Assembly: GCA_944322885.1 (NCBI GenBank)
Contig: CALUQH010000005.1
Location: forward strand, 25,197 to 89,196
DNA: 64,000 nt
Origin: Candidatus Gastranaerophilales bacterium
GTDB lineage: Bacteria; Cyanobacteriota; Vampirovibrionia; Gastranaerophilales; Gastranaerophilaceae
Direction: 5' to 3'
Both the position numbers and the translations under genes were made by a program. Each line of letters begins with the position of its first letter. Position 1 is the stretch's first letter. This document shows, piece after piece, positions 27,156-37,680 of this stretch. A model generated the notes under the pieces. That model searched no databases, was not told where the DNA came from, and worked only from the letters and a program-made list of their open reading frames with translations.

Positions 27156-28559
27156 TTATTTTCTTAAAATCACGTTCATTCCGGCAGTAAAATAATTTTT
27201 TACTTCTTCAAACGAACGAATTCTTGACAACATTCTTAGAATATACAGAGGTCTGAGATAAAATCTTTTAATTGCAGACTTATGAAGTTCAAAAACTCTT
27301 TCACGGCTGAGATAATGGGTATTTACAGCGGGATAATAGTAAGCATTTTCAAAAGAAGTATCTTTATCAAAAAGATTATGTTCTTCTGCATAATCATAAA
27401 ATCTTGAACCCGGAAGCGGAGTTGCCGTATAAAAACTTATAAAATCACTGTCAAGTTCTATTGCAAATTTAATAGTTTCCTCAACAGTCTGTTCGGTTTC
27501 CCACGGAAGACCTATTACAAAATAGTTATAAATTCTGATTTTAGCTTTCTTAAATACTTTTACGGTACGGCGTACATCATCCAGTGTTATGTGTTTTCCC
27601 ATTTTATCGAGCATATCTTGGGAACCGCTTTCAACACCGATACTTACCAGACGGCAGCCGGATTTGTACATCATTTCTGCCATCTCTAAATCAGCCGTAT
27701 CTGCTCTGGTGTTTGCAGACCAGGTAATATGTAAACCGCTTTCTATTATCTTACGGCACAAATCCATTGTCCACTCTTTATCAAGATTAAATATATCAGA
27801 CCAGAATAAAAAATTTTTTATCTTATATTTTTCAACACATTCTTTTATTTCTGCAACAATATTTTCAGGGCTTCTGCGTCTAACCTTAGCACCTGAAACA
27901 GGAGTTGCCAGACAGAAAAAGCAATGAAACGGACAGCCTCTGGCAACCTTAATTGTAGCCTGAACTTTATTATTATCAGGGCGTCTGTAAATATTATTAT
28001 CAACAAGGTGACGTGCAGGAAACGGTAAAGAATCCAAATCTTCAACAAACGGCCTTTCACCCGTAAATTTTACTTCTCCGTCTTCTTTATAATAAATTCC
28101 TAGTAAATGTTCTTTTGGGATTCCCCTTAAAAGTTCACGCAGAGTTATTTCTGCTTCACCCAAAATACCATAATCCAGTTCATCATGCTCTGATATTATT
28201 CGTTTAGCCAGAGCCAGAAATGCGGCACCTTTGGCGATTGTAACAATATTCGGACAAATTTCTTTTGCTTTTTTTACTGCTTCCAGATCATGTTCAAGAG
28301 TCGGCGTCGCAATATTTACAACCAAATAATCCGGCTTGAAATTTTTTAAATCAGCTTTATAATCTCCACCCTGGCTGTAATCCTGAATTTTTGCTTCCAA
28401 ACCTTCCTGCTCAGCGATTGAGGCAAGATACATCAAATCCGTAGGAGGTAAAGGAGGGATTACAATCAAATCTCTTGTAGGCTGCTGGCAGCGATCTTCC
28501 CTGTTTAAAACAGGAGATGGGGGATATATAAGCAAAATTTTCTTTTTATTTTCCGACAT
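27156..28559 (-). CDS. B12-binding-domain radical SAM protein
   Basis: 467 residues. N-terminal cobalamin-binding-type domain (ILLIYPPSP, then a Rossmann-like YLVVNIATPTLEHDLE), followed by a radical SAM barrel with the C-x3-C-x2-C cluster motif CPFHCFFC at about 210 and IGVESGSQDMLDKMGK downstream. Members of this class carry out methylations or C-C bond chemistry on lipids, tetrapyrroles or peptides; the substrate here is not evident. It lies 3 bp after the MFS transporter, which suggests shared transport or modification of one small molecule. Confidence 0.85.
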   Translation of the reverse strand: MSENKKKILLIYPPSPVLNREDRCQQPTRDLIVIPPLPPTDLMYLASIAEQEGLEAKIQDYSQGGDYKADLKNFKPDYLVVNIATPTLEHDLEAVKKAKEICPNIVTIAKGAAFLALAKRIISEHDELDYGILGEAEITLRELLRGIPKEHLLGIYYKEDGEVKFTGERPFVEDLDSLPFPARHLVDNNIYRRPDNNKVQATIKVARGCPFHCFFCLATPVSGAKVRRRSPENIVAEIKECVEKYKIKNFLFWSDIFNLDKEWTMDLCRKIIESGLHITWSANTRADTADLEMAEMMYKSGCRLVSIGVESGSQDMLDKMGKHITLDDVRRTVKVFKKAKIRIYNYFVIGLPWETEQTVEETIKFAIELDSDFISFYTATPLPGSRFYDYAEEHNLFDKDTSFENAYYYPAVNTHYLSRERVFELHKSAIKRFYLRPLYILRMLSRIRSFEEVKNYFTAGMNVILRK

Positions 28560-28562
28560 AAT

Positions 28563-29948
28563 TTAAACCTTTTCATTAACTGTTTTTGCAACAATAGCTG
28601 CTATTGCAAGACAAATCGCGCCGATTAAAAAAGCATATTCCCAATGATAGTTTATATAATCCGACCCCATTGTGAAAGAACATTTTGAAATTATCCATGC
28701 AACAAGCGTACATACAAACACCTGCGGACCTGCGATAAATATGTTGAAAATTCCCATAACAGAACCTTCCGTACCCTTTTTAATAAATTGGGAAAGCATT
28801 GCAAAAGGCAAAGCACAAATACTTGCCCAGCCAATACCGGCAACGCCCATTAAAACAGCAACAGCTTTCGGCTGCTTTGTTAAAAGCATTCCCAAATAGG
28901 CTAAAATCATTGTTATTAAAGATATAATATGCACTTTTTTGTTTGTATATTTTGCGGATAGAACGCCAATAGGAATTGCGACAAGAAAACATACAAGATT
29001 AAATATCGCAAAACAAACAGATGAAAAATTTGTTCCGGTTAAAACAGCCTGAGAAAATGTTGCCTTTGAAAATTCATCAACAGTTGTCAAATCTGGAACG
29101 GAATAAATAGTATGAACCGCATACTGCGTAAAAAATATCATCATACACATAGTACCAATCCAGGTAAAAAACTGCATAGTACAAATTTTTGAAACCTCGG
29201 GCGACATAGCAAAAAAGTTCTTTAAAGAATCCCAGAAAGTAGGTTCTATTTTATCTGCAGCTGCAACATCTTTTATAATCTCTTTTCTTGTTTGTCTTTC
29301 TTTAATTGTTATACAAGTCCAAATCATCCCGAGAGTAAATGCAAGAGCAGCCATAATAAATTGTGCCGTAATTGACATTTGATAACCGAACGCCCATTTC
29401 AAAAGCGGAGCGGTACCTGCAGCAATTACAGAGCCCAAACCAATCGCAAGGCTTATATAAGAATTAGCTATTGAATATTGTTCTTCTGGAACAACATCAG
29501 GTACAAGCGCTCTATATGGACCCTGAGCGACATTAACACAGGCATCAATAATCCAAATCATTATTGCGGCAATAAAGAGTGCTGTCAAAGGCGGAAGATT
29601 AATACCCGTAAAGTTATGCAAAAATTCAGCAACTGTAGAAGAGTTAGGGAAAATCCATAATGCAACAGATGCCAAAAGAGCCCCTCCCAAAAGATAAGGT
29701 CTGCGTCTGCCGAAAGGAGAAACTGTTTTATCACTCAAAGCCCCGACAATAGGTTGTACAACCATTCCCGTAAACGGACCGGCAAGCCAAATTAAGCCAT
29801 ACAGAAACGGAGACGCACCCAGACCTTCCGTAACAGGTCCCGACAAAATAATTCTCATCTGCCATGCAAATTGTAAACCAAAAAATCCAAGTGCAAAATT
29901 TAAAAATTGAGCGGTCGTAAATTTTTTTAATACATTATTCTCTTCCAT
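28563..29948 (-). CDS. MFS sugar transporter of SLC45/SUT type
   Basis: 461 residues with about 12 membrane segments. The loop between segments 2 and 3 has PIVGALSDKTVSPFGRRRPY, typical of the SLC45/sucrose-proton symporter group, and QGPYRALVPDVVPEEQYSIA is also characteristic. Probably imports a di- or monosaccharide with protons. First gene of a two-gene unit with the radical SAM protein; divergent from pilin E. Confidence 0.82.
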   Translation of the reverse strand: MEENNVLKKFTTAQFLNFALGFFGLQFAWQMRIILSGPVTEGLGASPFLYGLIWLAGPFTGMVVQPIVGALSDKTVSPFGRRRPYLLGGALLASVALWIFPNSSTVAEFLHNFTGINLPPLTALFIAAIMIWIIDACVNVAQGPYRALVPDVVPEEQYSIANSYISLAIGLGSVIAAGTAPLLKWAFGYQMSITAQFIMAALAFTLGMIWTCITIKERQTRKEIIKDVAAADKIEPTFWDSLKNFFAMSPEVSKICTMQFFTWIGTMCMMIFFTQYAVHTIYSVPDLTTVDEFSKATFSQAVLTGTNFSSVCFAIFNLVCFLVAIPIGVLSAKYTNKKVHIISLITMILAYLGMLLTKQPKAVAVLMGVAGIGWASICALPFAMLSQFIKKGTEGSVMGIFNIFIAGPQVFVCTLVAWIISKCSFTMGSDYINYHWEYAFLIGAICLAIAAIVAKTVNEKV

Positions 29949-30025
29949 TAATTATCTCCCCCAAAAAGTATCCGTATATACTAAAATACAAGGAACAAAA
30001 TAAGTAGTCAAGTAATTTAACCATC

Positions 30026-30054
30026 TTGACTTTTAATAAAAAATCGTAAATAAT
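30026..30054 (+). promoter_or_regulatory. Promoter P1 of the pilin E leader
   Basis: TTGACT (30026-30031), 17-bp spacer, AATAAT (30049-30054); five of six matches in each hexamer. Drives the leader frame that carries the C10 tract. Confidence 0.65.
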
Positions 30055-30089
30055 AAAAACATAAATTTTTTAAATTTAGGAGGAAAACA

Positions 30090-30140
30090 ATGATATTAAG
30101 AGAGCTGAGAATTGCCCCCCCCCCGAAAATTCAAGTATAG
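30090..30140 (+). CDS. Leader frame of pilin E with C10 tract
   Basis: ATG 30090 has a strong AGGAGG site 6 nt upstream and encodes MILRELRIAPPPKIQV before a TAG at 30138-30140. The Pro codons come from ten C residues. With eleven (or eight) C the frame passes 35 codons without a stop straight into pilin E, giving a 45-residue leader before FTLAEV. As assembled it is out of frame, and pilin E would need its own start at 30197. Either a switch that adds an N-terminal extension, or an upstream ORF that tunes expression. Confidence 0.55.
   Translation: MILRELRIAPPPKIQV
30115..30124 (+). repeat. Homopolymer C10 (copy 1 of 3)
   Basis: Ten C in the context G-C10-GAA. Copies at 43848 and 59057 have the same length and flanks. 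Relative to the pilin this copy is C on the coding strand; the other two are G on the coding strand. Confidence 0.95.
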
Positions 30141-30161
30141 CAAGAGATTTAGTCAAACATA

Positions 30162-30190
30162 TTTACTTAAAAAAAAATGTATGCAATAAT
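30162..30190 (+). promoter_or_regulatory. Possible promoter P2 directly before pilin E
   Basis: TTTACT (30162-30167), 17-bp spacer, AATAAT (30185-30190); the -10 ends 6 nt before the ATG at 30197, so a transcript would be leaderless. The sequence AATAATAGTGATAT recurs in pilin G's inner promoter. Confidence 0.45.
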
Positions 30191-30196
30191 AGTGAT

Positions 30197-30955
30197 ATGA
30201 TACATCATATAAATAAACCTGGTTTTACTCTTGCGGAAGTTTTAATTACCTTAGGTATTATCGGAGTCGTTGCAGCAATGACTATGCCGGCATTGATTAC
30301 CAATCATAAATATATGGTTCTGCAAAATCAATTTAAAGCAGCATATTCTGATTTAAATCAGGCCGCTAAACTTTTTCAGGTACATAATGACATGTACGTA
30401 GGTGAATATGCCGCAAGCTATACTTCGAAAGATGCTTTAAATGAATTTTCGAAAGAATTTAAAACAGTTTTAAAAACTTCTAATCTAATGTACGATTCTA
30501 CTGATGACGAGGGTACCAGTATTGGTGCAAGACCATGGCATTGGAGATCAATAAGTGGAAGCACTTCCGGCGGCACAGTATCAGCTTGTGATGTAAGCGG
30601 TTTTTTCTGGGATCCTCAAGGTCGGGTAATATCATTTGACGATCCTCCACTTTCAGGAGACAACGGGCCTAAAATTTGTATTGATATAAACGGAGAAAAA
30701 GCACCTAATCGATACGGGGCAGATTTTTTTATCTTTATGTTTACAACAGACGGATATGTTATTCCATGGGGACAGGAGCACAAAGATAATCCAGAAAAGA
30801 CCAGCGGGAATGGGAACTATACCGTTTCAAAAACAATATGCAAATATACTTCATCCATAACTGATCAGCTGGCCTGTTCAAACTATGCTCTTATTAACCG
30901 GCACCCGACAGATTCAGGTAAAGATTACTGGCATGATTTTGTCAGAGGAAGATAA
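30197..30955 (+). CDS. Type IV pilin-like protein E
   Basis: 252 residues from ATG 30197: leader MIHHINKPG, then FTLAEVLITLGIIGVVAAMT with Glu +5, and a soluble domain with DINGEKAPNRYGADFF (Ala replaces the usual Arg of GRD). The C-terminus (KDYWHDFVRGR) departs from the GW-x-Y ending of the others. There is no ribosome-binding site at 30197; expression must come from a leaderless transcript or by fusion to the upstream leader frame with an altered C tract. Convergent with pyrG, 9 bp apart. Confidence 0.8.
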   Translation: MIHHINKPGFTLAEVLITLGIIGVVAAMTMPALITNHKYMVLQNQFKAAYSDLNQAAKLFQVHNDMYVGEYAASYTSKDALNEFSKEFKTVLKTSNLMYDSTDDEGTSIGARPWHWRSISGSTSGGTVSACDVSGFFWDPQGRVISFDDPPLSGDNGPKICIDINGEKAPNRYGADFFIFMFTTDGYVIPWGQEHKDNPEKTSGNGNYTVSKTICKYTSSITDQLACSNYALINRHPTDSGKDYWHDFVRGR

Positions 30956-30964
30956 AAGTTGTAT

Positions 30965-32563
<1,599 letters not shown>

Positions 32564-32656
32564 TTATCCCTTTCCAACAATACAGAAACAGTCATTCTGA
32601 ACTAATTTCAGAAAATAAAACCCCGCTGTTTTGATTTATGTAGTTACCCCTTTGAT

Positions 32657-32938
32657 TTAATTAATTTTCGGGACTTTAAAGAAGCCGTTTTCTTCTTCAG
32701 GAGCATTTGCCATCAAATCTTCTTTGCTGATTTCCTGAACAACTTTGTCCTCACGCATTACGTTATAGAAATCAATAACCTGACACATAGGTTTAACATT
32801 GGATGTATCGACTTCATTCATTTGATCAACATATTTTAAAACATCACCTAACTGTTTTGTATAAAGCTCTTTTTCCTCTTCAGTTAATTCCAATCTTGCT
32901 AATTTTGCAACATGTTCTACATCTTTAATTGTAATCAT
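32657..32938 (-). CDS. gatC: Asp/Glu-tRNA amidotransferase subunit C
   Basis: 93 residues; small subunit that stabilises GatCAB, which makes Gln-tRNA(Gln) and Asn-tRNA(Asn) from the mischarged forms. Begins MITIKDVEHVAKLARLEL, the family hallmark, and includes MNEVDTSNVKPM. gatA and gatB are not next to it. ATG has GGAG 9 nt upstream. Confidence 0.95.
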   Translation of the reverse strand: MITIKDVEHVAKLARLELTEEEKELYTKQLGDVLKYVDQMNEVDTSNVKPMCQVIDFYNVMREDKVVQEISKEDLMANAPEEENGFFKVPKIN

Positions 32939-33066
32939 ATTCTCTACTCCATTATTTTATAATGGTAACACAAAAATTTTTCATGCCTGTAAATTATTAC
33001 ATAAATTTAATGATTTTTTTAATAAAAAAGTTATGATATAATATCAAATAATGATTGGAGATAAAT

Positions 33067-33852
33067 TTGTTGGATAGCAGAGAAAAACTTGAAGATAATT
33101 TGGATGCGCAGATTCTTGCCTATAAGGACTGTAGGGACGAAAAGAAAAAAAGAATGCTGCATATCTCAATTGTTGAAAATGCAATGCATCTTGTAAAAAA
33201 AATTGCAGGAAGCATTTCTGCGCAATCAGGAATTTCTAATGAAGACTTAATTCAGGTCGGTTCAATAGGTTTGATTAAGGCTATAGAATTCTTTAAACCC
33301 AACAAAAATGCAAAATTTAAAACTTATGCTTCATATTTTATACGCGGAGAAATTAAGCACTATCTGAGGGATAAAGCCTCAATGATAAAAGCCCCCAGAG
33401 AATTGCAGGAACTTGTATTTAAAATAAGCTCTGCTGTTAAACACCTGAAAAACAAGGGGATTGAAGATCCGTCAGAAGACCAGATTGCTGATATTGTAGG
33501 CATTCCTGTTGAAAAAATCCATGAAGTTATGGAAATTGAACTTTGTAAAAGTACTTTGTCGCTTGATCAGGCAATTTCATCAGTTGACGATGACGATTTG
33601 ACTCTGATTGATAAAATTCCATCCGGCGACTATCAGGATTTTATGAATTCTTATGAGAACAAAATTATGCTTGCGGAAGCGATAAAAAAACTCCCGCCTG
33701 ATCTGCAAAAAATTATAGAATTGAGTTACTATCAGGATTTAAATCAGAGGGAAATTTCCGAAAAACTGAATATATCGCAAATGCAGGTTTCAAGAAGGCT
33801 TAAAAAAGCAATAAGCAAAATGTATCAGATAATAAAAAAAGACGAAAACTAG
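33067..33852 (+). CDS. SigB/SigF-type sigma factor, coupled to prepilin peptidase
   Basis: RNA polymerase sigma factor of about 261 residues with regions 2 (LIQVGSIGLIKAIEFF, TYASYFIRGEIKHYLRD), 3 and 4 (LPPDLQKIIELSYYQDLNQ, MQVSRRLKKAISKM). Lacks region 1.1, as group 3 factors do. TTG at 33067 is the likely start: GGAG sits 6 nt before it; the adjacent TTG 33070 is an alternative. An extended -10 (TGATATAAT, 33034-33042) lies upstream. It is 12 bp before the prepilin peptidase gene, so it may direct pilus gene transcription, as SigF does in Synechocystis. Confidence 0.85.
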   Translation: MLDSREKLEDNLDAQILAYKDCRDEKKKRMLHISIVENAMHLVKKIAGSISAQSGISNEDLIQVGSIGLIKAIEFFKPNKNAKFKTYASYFIRGEIKHYLRDKASMIKAPRELQELVFKISSAVKHLKNKGIEDPSEDQIADIVGIPVEKIHEVMEIELCKSTLSLDQAISSVDDDDLTLIDKIPSGDYQDFMNSYENKIMLAEAIKKLPPDLQKIIELSYYQDLNQREISEKLNISQMQVSRRLKKAISKMYQIIKKDEN

Positions 33853-33864
33853 AGGAGATGTCAA

Positions 33865-34860
33865 ATGGGAGCATTAATCGCAATATTAGCCCTCGTATTT
33901 ATAACGGGATTATGTATTGGAAGTTTTTTAAACGTAGTAATTTTGAGGACTCTGAGCGAAGAATCCATTGTATTTCCGGCTTCCAAATGTCCTAAATGCC
34001 AGACACCTCTAAAATGGTGGCATAATATTCCGGTGCTTTCATATATCTTTTTAAGAGGGAAATGTGCTTTTTGCAAAGAGCATATAAGCATTCAGTACCC
34101 GATTGTAGAACTTTTTACAGGTATAATATTTGTCCTGTTATTTTTAAAATTCGGAATAAGTTTTCAAACTTTATTTGTATGGATAATTGCATCGCTTTTT
34201 ATTGTGATTTCAGGGACGGATATAAAAGAAAAAGTTGTCTATGACCTTCACACATATATACTTGTCGGACTTGGTCTGCTTTATGCTGTTGTAGTAACAA
34301 TAATTGCAGTAACACAAATGCATTATGCAGGAACTCCTCTTGAATTTACCAAATATGTTTTATTAAATAATCCGATAACAAATTCACTGCTCGGTATTAT
34401 TGCAGGTGTGCTTATTCTTGAAATATGCGCCCGTGCAGGGTATCTTGTTGCCGGAACAAGAGCTTTCGGAGAAGGCGACACATTTATCGCAGCCGGTCTG
34501 GGTGCAATATTCGGGTGGAAAACATTAATTATTATTTTAGGCTTAGGGGTTCTAATTCAGGTTGTAATCTTTCTTCCGATATTTATTAAAGGACTCGTAA
34601 AAAGTAAAGACTGGAAAACACTGGCATCATTTACAGTCTTTGTATTGTTTGCAATAACATTCTTTACATTACAACACTACAGAGTAATAACTCCTGATAC
34701 AATGGTTATTTATGCAATTTGTTCATTTGTTCTTGCTATACTCGGTATTGCTTCCTGCATATTTATATTTAAAGGGCTAAGAGAGCATCCGGAAAACAGG
34801 ACATATATGCCGTTCGGGCCGGCAATGGTTGCAGCTGCTTTTATTGCACTGCTTATATAA
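33865..34860 (+). CDS. Prepilin peptidase / N-methyltransferase (A24)
   Basis: Inner-membrane aspartic protease that cleaves prepilins after the -1 Gly and methylates the new N-terminus. 331 residues, polytopic. The N-terminal cytoplasmic loop has CPKCQTPLKWWHNIPVLSYI and CAFCKEHISIQYP (four-Cys zinc site of the methylase). The catalytic Asp residues are in SGTDIKEKVVYD and GEGDTFIAAGLG. It is longer than typical (about 260-290), with extra C-terminal membrane segments. It should process the seven pilin-like proteins in this window. Same transcript as the sigma factor. Confidence 0.92.
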   Translation: MGALIAILALVFITGLCIGSFLNVVILRTLSEESIVFPASKCPKCQTPLKWWHNIPVLSYIFLRGKCAFCKEHISIQYPIVELFTGIIFVLLFLKFGISFQTLFVWIIASLFIVISGTDIKEKVVYDLHTYILVGLGLLYAVVVTIIAVTQMHYAGTPLEFTKYVLLNNPITNSLLGIIAGVLILEICARAGYLVAGTRAFGEGDTFIAAGLGAIFGWKTLIIILGLGVLIQVVIFLPIFIKGLVKSKDWKTLASFTVFVLFAITFFTLQHYRVITPDTMVIYAICSFVLAILGIASCIFIFKGLREHPENRTYMPFGPAMVAAAFIALLI

Positions 34861-34905
34861 AATTGCATGATAAATCCGCAATGACAAAATGTTTAAAGGT
34901 GTTGA

Positions 34906-35523
34906 CTAAATAGAAAGTATCTTCAATGCTTCCTTTAAGATTTCTTCAGCAGATGCCTTTTCTCCTAATTGAGAAAGCGCCTTTGATATCGCATCTTGAA
35001 TTTCCTTGCGCTCGTAACCCAGAGATACAAGAACCATTTGCGCATCCTCAACAGCCTTATCATCAACCTTTGCAGGGGTAACAGATGTTATTTTTATCGG
35101 CTCTTTGGTCTGATAATTCATTAATTTATCCTTTAATTCCAGAATAATTTTCTGCGCAAGCTTAGGCCCCACACCTTTTGCACGGGTAAGTTCTTTATAG
35201 TTGCCTTCAATTACAAATCCAATCAATTCCGAAGACTCAAATTCATCAAGCAGTGTAAGCGCCATTTTAGAACCCACACCGGACACAGACGTAAGAATAT
35301 TAAATATATCCCTGTCCTCTTTATGAAGAAAGCCGCAAAGACTCATCTTATCTTCTCTGTGCAAAAGAACTGTATAAATTTTTATATCTCCGTCAGGAAT
35401 TTGCGAAAAATCACGCGTTGTAACCTCTAAAAGATAGCCTATACCTGCTGTTTCCACAGTAACAAAAGTACCTTTCGATGAATTTGACTTGTTTGCTAAA
35501 ATCCCCTTTATGTAATCGTACAT
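34906..35523 (-). CDS. ruvA: Holliday junction helicase subunit RuvA
   Basis: 205 residues; tetrameric DNA-junction-binding partner of RuvB. Domain I begins MYDYIKGILANK; domain II holds the helix-hairpin-helix repeats VSGVGSKMALTLL and AKGVGPKLAQKIILELK; domain III (ALKIL end) contacts RuvB. Its ATG shares one base with the dnaA stop (TAATG), an unusual coupling. ruvB and ruvC are not in the window. Confidence 0.94.
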   Translation of the reverse strand: MYDYIKGILANKSNSSKGTFVTVETAGIGYLLEVTTRDFSQIPDGDIKIYTVLLHREDKMSLCGFLHKEDRDIFNILTSVSGVGSKMALTLLDEFESSELIGFVIEGNYKELTRAKGVGPKLAQKIILELKDKLMNYQTKEPIKITSVTPAKVDDKAVEDAQMVLVSLGYERKEIQDAISKALSQLGEKASAEEILKEALKILSI

Positions 35524-36920
35524 TAATTTTCCCTCAAAGTGCGTCTTATAACGGCAATATCCTGATCAAGATTTTTATTCGTTTTTAAATCATCCCTTAT
35601 TTTTTCATAAGAATAAAGCATAGTTGTATGTTTTTTCTTGAAAAATTCCGCGATATTTTCAAAACTTTTCTGAGTAAGCTCACGAGCCATATAAACGGCA
35701 ACATGACGCGCAGAAGATACCCTCTGATTTCTGGCAGCGCTTAAAAAATCATTCAAAGACACTCCGTAATACTCGCCGACTGCACGCGCAACCTTTTCTA
35801 TTGTTAATTCTTCGCGCATTGCTTCACAATTCAAAACTTTTTTAGCAAAAGCAAGAGTCAGCTCCGTTTTTTCAATATCTGCATACGCACTAACCTTGTT
35901 AAAAGCACCCTCCAACTCCCTTACATTATTTACAAAATTCTTGGCAATATATTCAAAAACATCAAAATCAGCTTTAACATTAGCCTGTTCCGCTAGATTT
36001 TTCAATATAGCCACTCTTGTTTCAAAATCCGGCGGGGTAATATCAACCATTAACCCCATTTCAAAACGTGTCCTTAGCCTGTCAGGAAGTGTCGGAATAT
36101 CTTTTGGCAGTCTATCTGATGTAATTACAATCTGCTTATTTTTGTTATGCAGACTGTCAAAGGTATGGAAAATTTCTTCCATAGTATACGTCTTGCTCTC
36201 AAGGAATTGAATATCATCAATCAACAGTACATCGACGTTTCTGTATTTCTGGCGGAATTTATCCATACGGCTGTTTCTATCATTGCCGCCGCATTGGATA
36301 TTTTTTATCAATTCATTAACATATTCTTCCGTTTTAATATATTTGACCTTCAATTTCGGCTTATTAAATATGATATAGTGCCCGATTGCCTGCATAAGAT
36401 GGGTTTTACCCAAACCGGATGCGCCGTAAATAAACAAAGGATTATATTTTTTAGCAGGATTTTGAGCTACTGCAAAAGCAGCTGCATGGGCAAAACGGCT
36501 GTTTTCGCCCACTACAAAATTTGAAAATTTATATTTCAAATTCAAATTGGCGGAAGACTGCATCTGCGCAAGATTATCCATAATTTTTGATTCTTCGGTT
36601 TCAGGCAGTGCTCTTTTAGCTTTTTGAAGTTCTCTTTTCTTTTCTTTCTGGTACCGGTCAGCAAGTTCCGCATCAAATGTAATTTGATAACCAACATTTT
36701 TACCCGTAATTTTTTTCAAAGCGTCCAAAATCTGGTTGTCATAATTAGCCTTGATAACCTGCGGTGCGAGAGAATGAACAGTTAACAGAGAAAAAATATT
36801 CCCGTCAAAATCAGCAGGTTCCAGAGCATCCATCCACATCTGGAAAGCAGGGGCGGGAACATTTTCCCTTAAATCGTTTTTAACTTCACTCCAGAGATTT
36901 TTAACTTCCAAAATATCCAT
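35523..36920 (-). CDS. dnaA: Chromosomal replication initiator DnaA
   Basis: AAA+ initiator binding DnaA boxes at oriC. 465 residues: N-domain, AAA+ domain with Walker A GASGLGKTHLMQA (about 163) and Walker B VLLIDDIQFL, and the C-terminal DNA-binding signature QRVSSARHVAVYMARELT. It lies in the middle of a cotranscribed set (ppiC-pepP-trmH-dnaA-ruvA), only 12 bp from the upstream gene, with no dnaN and no room for an origin beside it. Confidence 0.97.
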   Translation of the reverse strand: MDILEVKNLWSEVKNDLRENVPAPAFQMWMDALEPADFDGNIFSLLTVHSLAPQVIKANYDNQILDALKKITGKNVGYQITFDAELADRYQKEKKRELQKAKRALPETEESKIMDNLAQMQSSANLNLKYKFSNFVVGENSRFAHAAAFAVAQNPAKKYNPLFIYGASGLGKTHLMQAIGHYIIFNKPKLKVKYIKTEEYVNELIKNIQCGGNDRNSRMDKFRQKYRNVDVLLIDDIQFLESKTYTMEEIFHTFDSLHNKNKQIVITSDRLPKDIPTLPDRLRTRFEMGLMVDITPPDFETRVAILKNLAEQANVKADFDVFEYIAKNFVNNVRELEGAFNKVSAYADIEKTELTLAFAKKVLNCEAMREELTIEKVARAVGEYYGVSLNDFLSAARNQRVSSARHVAVYMARELTQKSFENIAEFFKKKHTTMLYSYEKIRDDLKTNKNLDQDIAVIRRTLREN

Positions 36921-36932
36921 ATAATAATTTTA

Positions 36933-37679
36933 CTATAAAAATAATTTGTACAACACAACCGCACAAGAAACTGACAAATTTAATGATTCAACAGAAGACG
37001 CCATTTCTATTTTAACATTTTTTGTTGAAAAATTTATAAGTTCATCTGAAAGCCCGTCAGCCTCTGATCCAAACATAACAACAACGGGTTCTTTAACCTC
37101 AAAATTTTTCAAAAATTCTTTTGCCCTCGGCAGTGTTGCGACACGCTCATAATCTTTAAAAACAGATTGAAGATTTTCAAAATTATCAATATAAACAACA
37201 GGAACTTTCCACAGGTTTCCAACAGATGAACGGACGCATTTAGGATTATAAATATCCGCACACTCATACCCGTAAAGAATAACAGCATCAACGCCGAAGG
37301 CAGTTGATGTTCTCAATATCGTTCCAAGATTGCCCAAATCTTTTATGTTTTCCAGAAGCACAACTTTTTTCGCATTTTTCAAATCAGAAACCGCATAATT
37401 TTTCTTAAATGCAACAGCAACTGCATCAGGGGCTGTATCTGTTGTCGAAATTTTTTTCAATACTGGTTCAGTTGTGAGAATTGCTTTTTCGCCGAGAAAA
37501 CCGTATTTTTTTTCATCAGAAACAAAAGCATACTCAATATCAATACCGGCATTAAAAGCTTCCGAAATACATTTAAAACCTTCTAGCAAAAATTTATTTT
37601 CGTTGTCGCGGTATTTTTTCTGCTGAAGTTTTACGGTTTCTTTTACCAGATTATTATTTACACTTGTAATTTCCTGCAT
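36933..37679 (-). CDS. TrmH/SpoU-family RNA methyltransferase
   Basis: SAM-dependent SPOUT 2'-O-methyltransferase acting on rRNA or tRNA. Start at ATG 37679 (MQEITSVNN), one base after the pepP stop, with GAGG inside the end of pepP; 248 residues. N-terminal substrate-binding domain, then the SPOUT motifs LENIKDLGNLGTILRTS, VVMFGSEADGLS and IEMASSVESLNLSVSCAV. Closest in style to RlmB/TrmH-like 23S methylases of unknown site. Confidence 0.87.
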   Translation of the reverse strand: MQEITSVNNNLVKETVKLQQKKYRDNENKFLLEGFKCISEAFNAGIDIEYAFVSDEKKYGFLGEKAILTTEPVLKKISTTDTAPDAVAVAFKKNYAVSDLKNAKKVVLLENIKDLGNLGTILRTSTAFGVDAVILYGYECADIYNPKCVRSSVGNLWKVPVVYIDNFENLQSVFKDYERVATLPRAKEFLKNFEVKEPVVVMFGSEADGLSDELINFSTKNVKIEMASSVESLNLSVSCAVVLYKLFL

Positions 37680-37680
37680 T

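Noticed and set aside
30090..30140. The G10/C10 tracts as assembly artefacts only
   Set aside because: Length error cannot be excluded, but a run of ten occurring three times at pilin leaders in AT-rich DNA, each with promoter, ribosome-binding site and an open path to the pilin, is not explained by random error.
35400..37000. Replication origin beside dnaA
   Set aside because: Only 12 bp separate dnaA from the gene upstream and there is a one-base overlap downstream; I saw no cluster of DnaA boxes.
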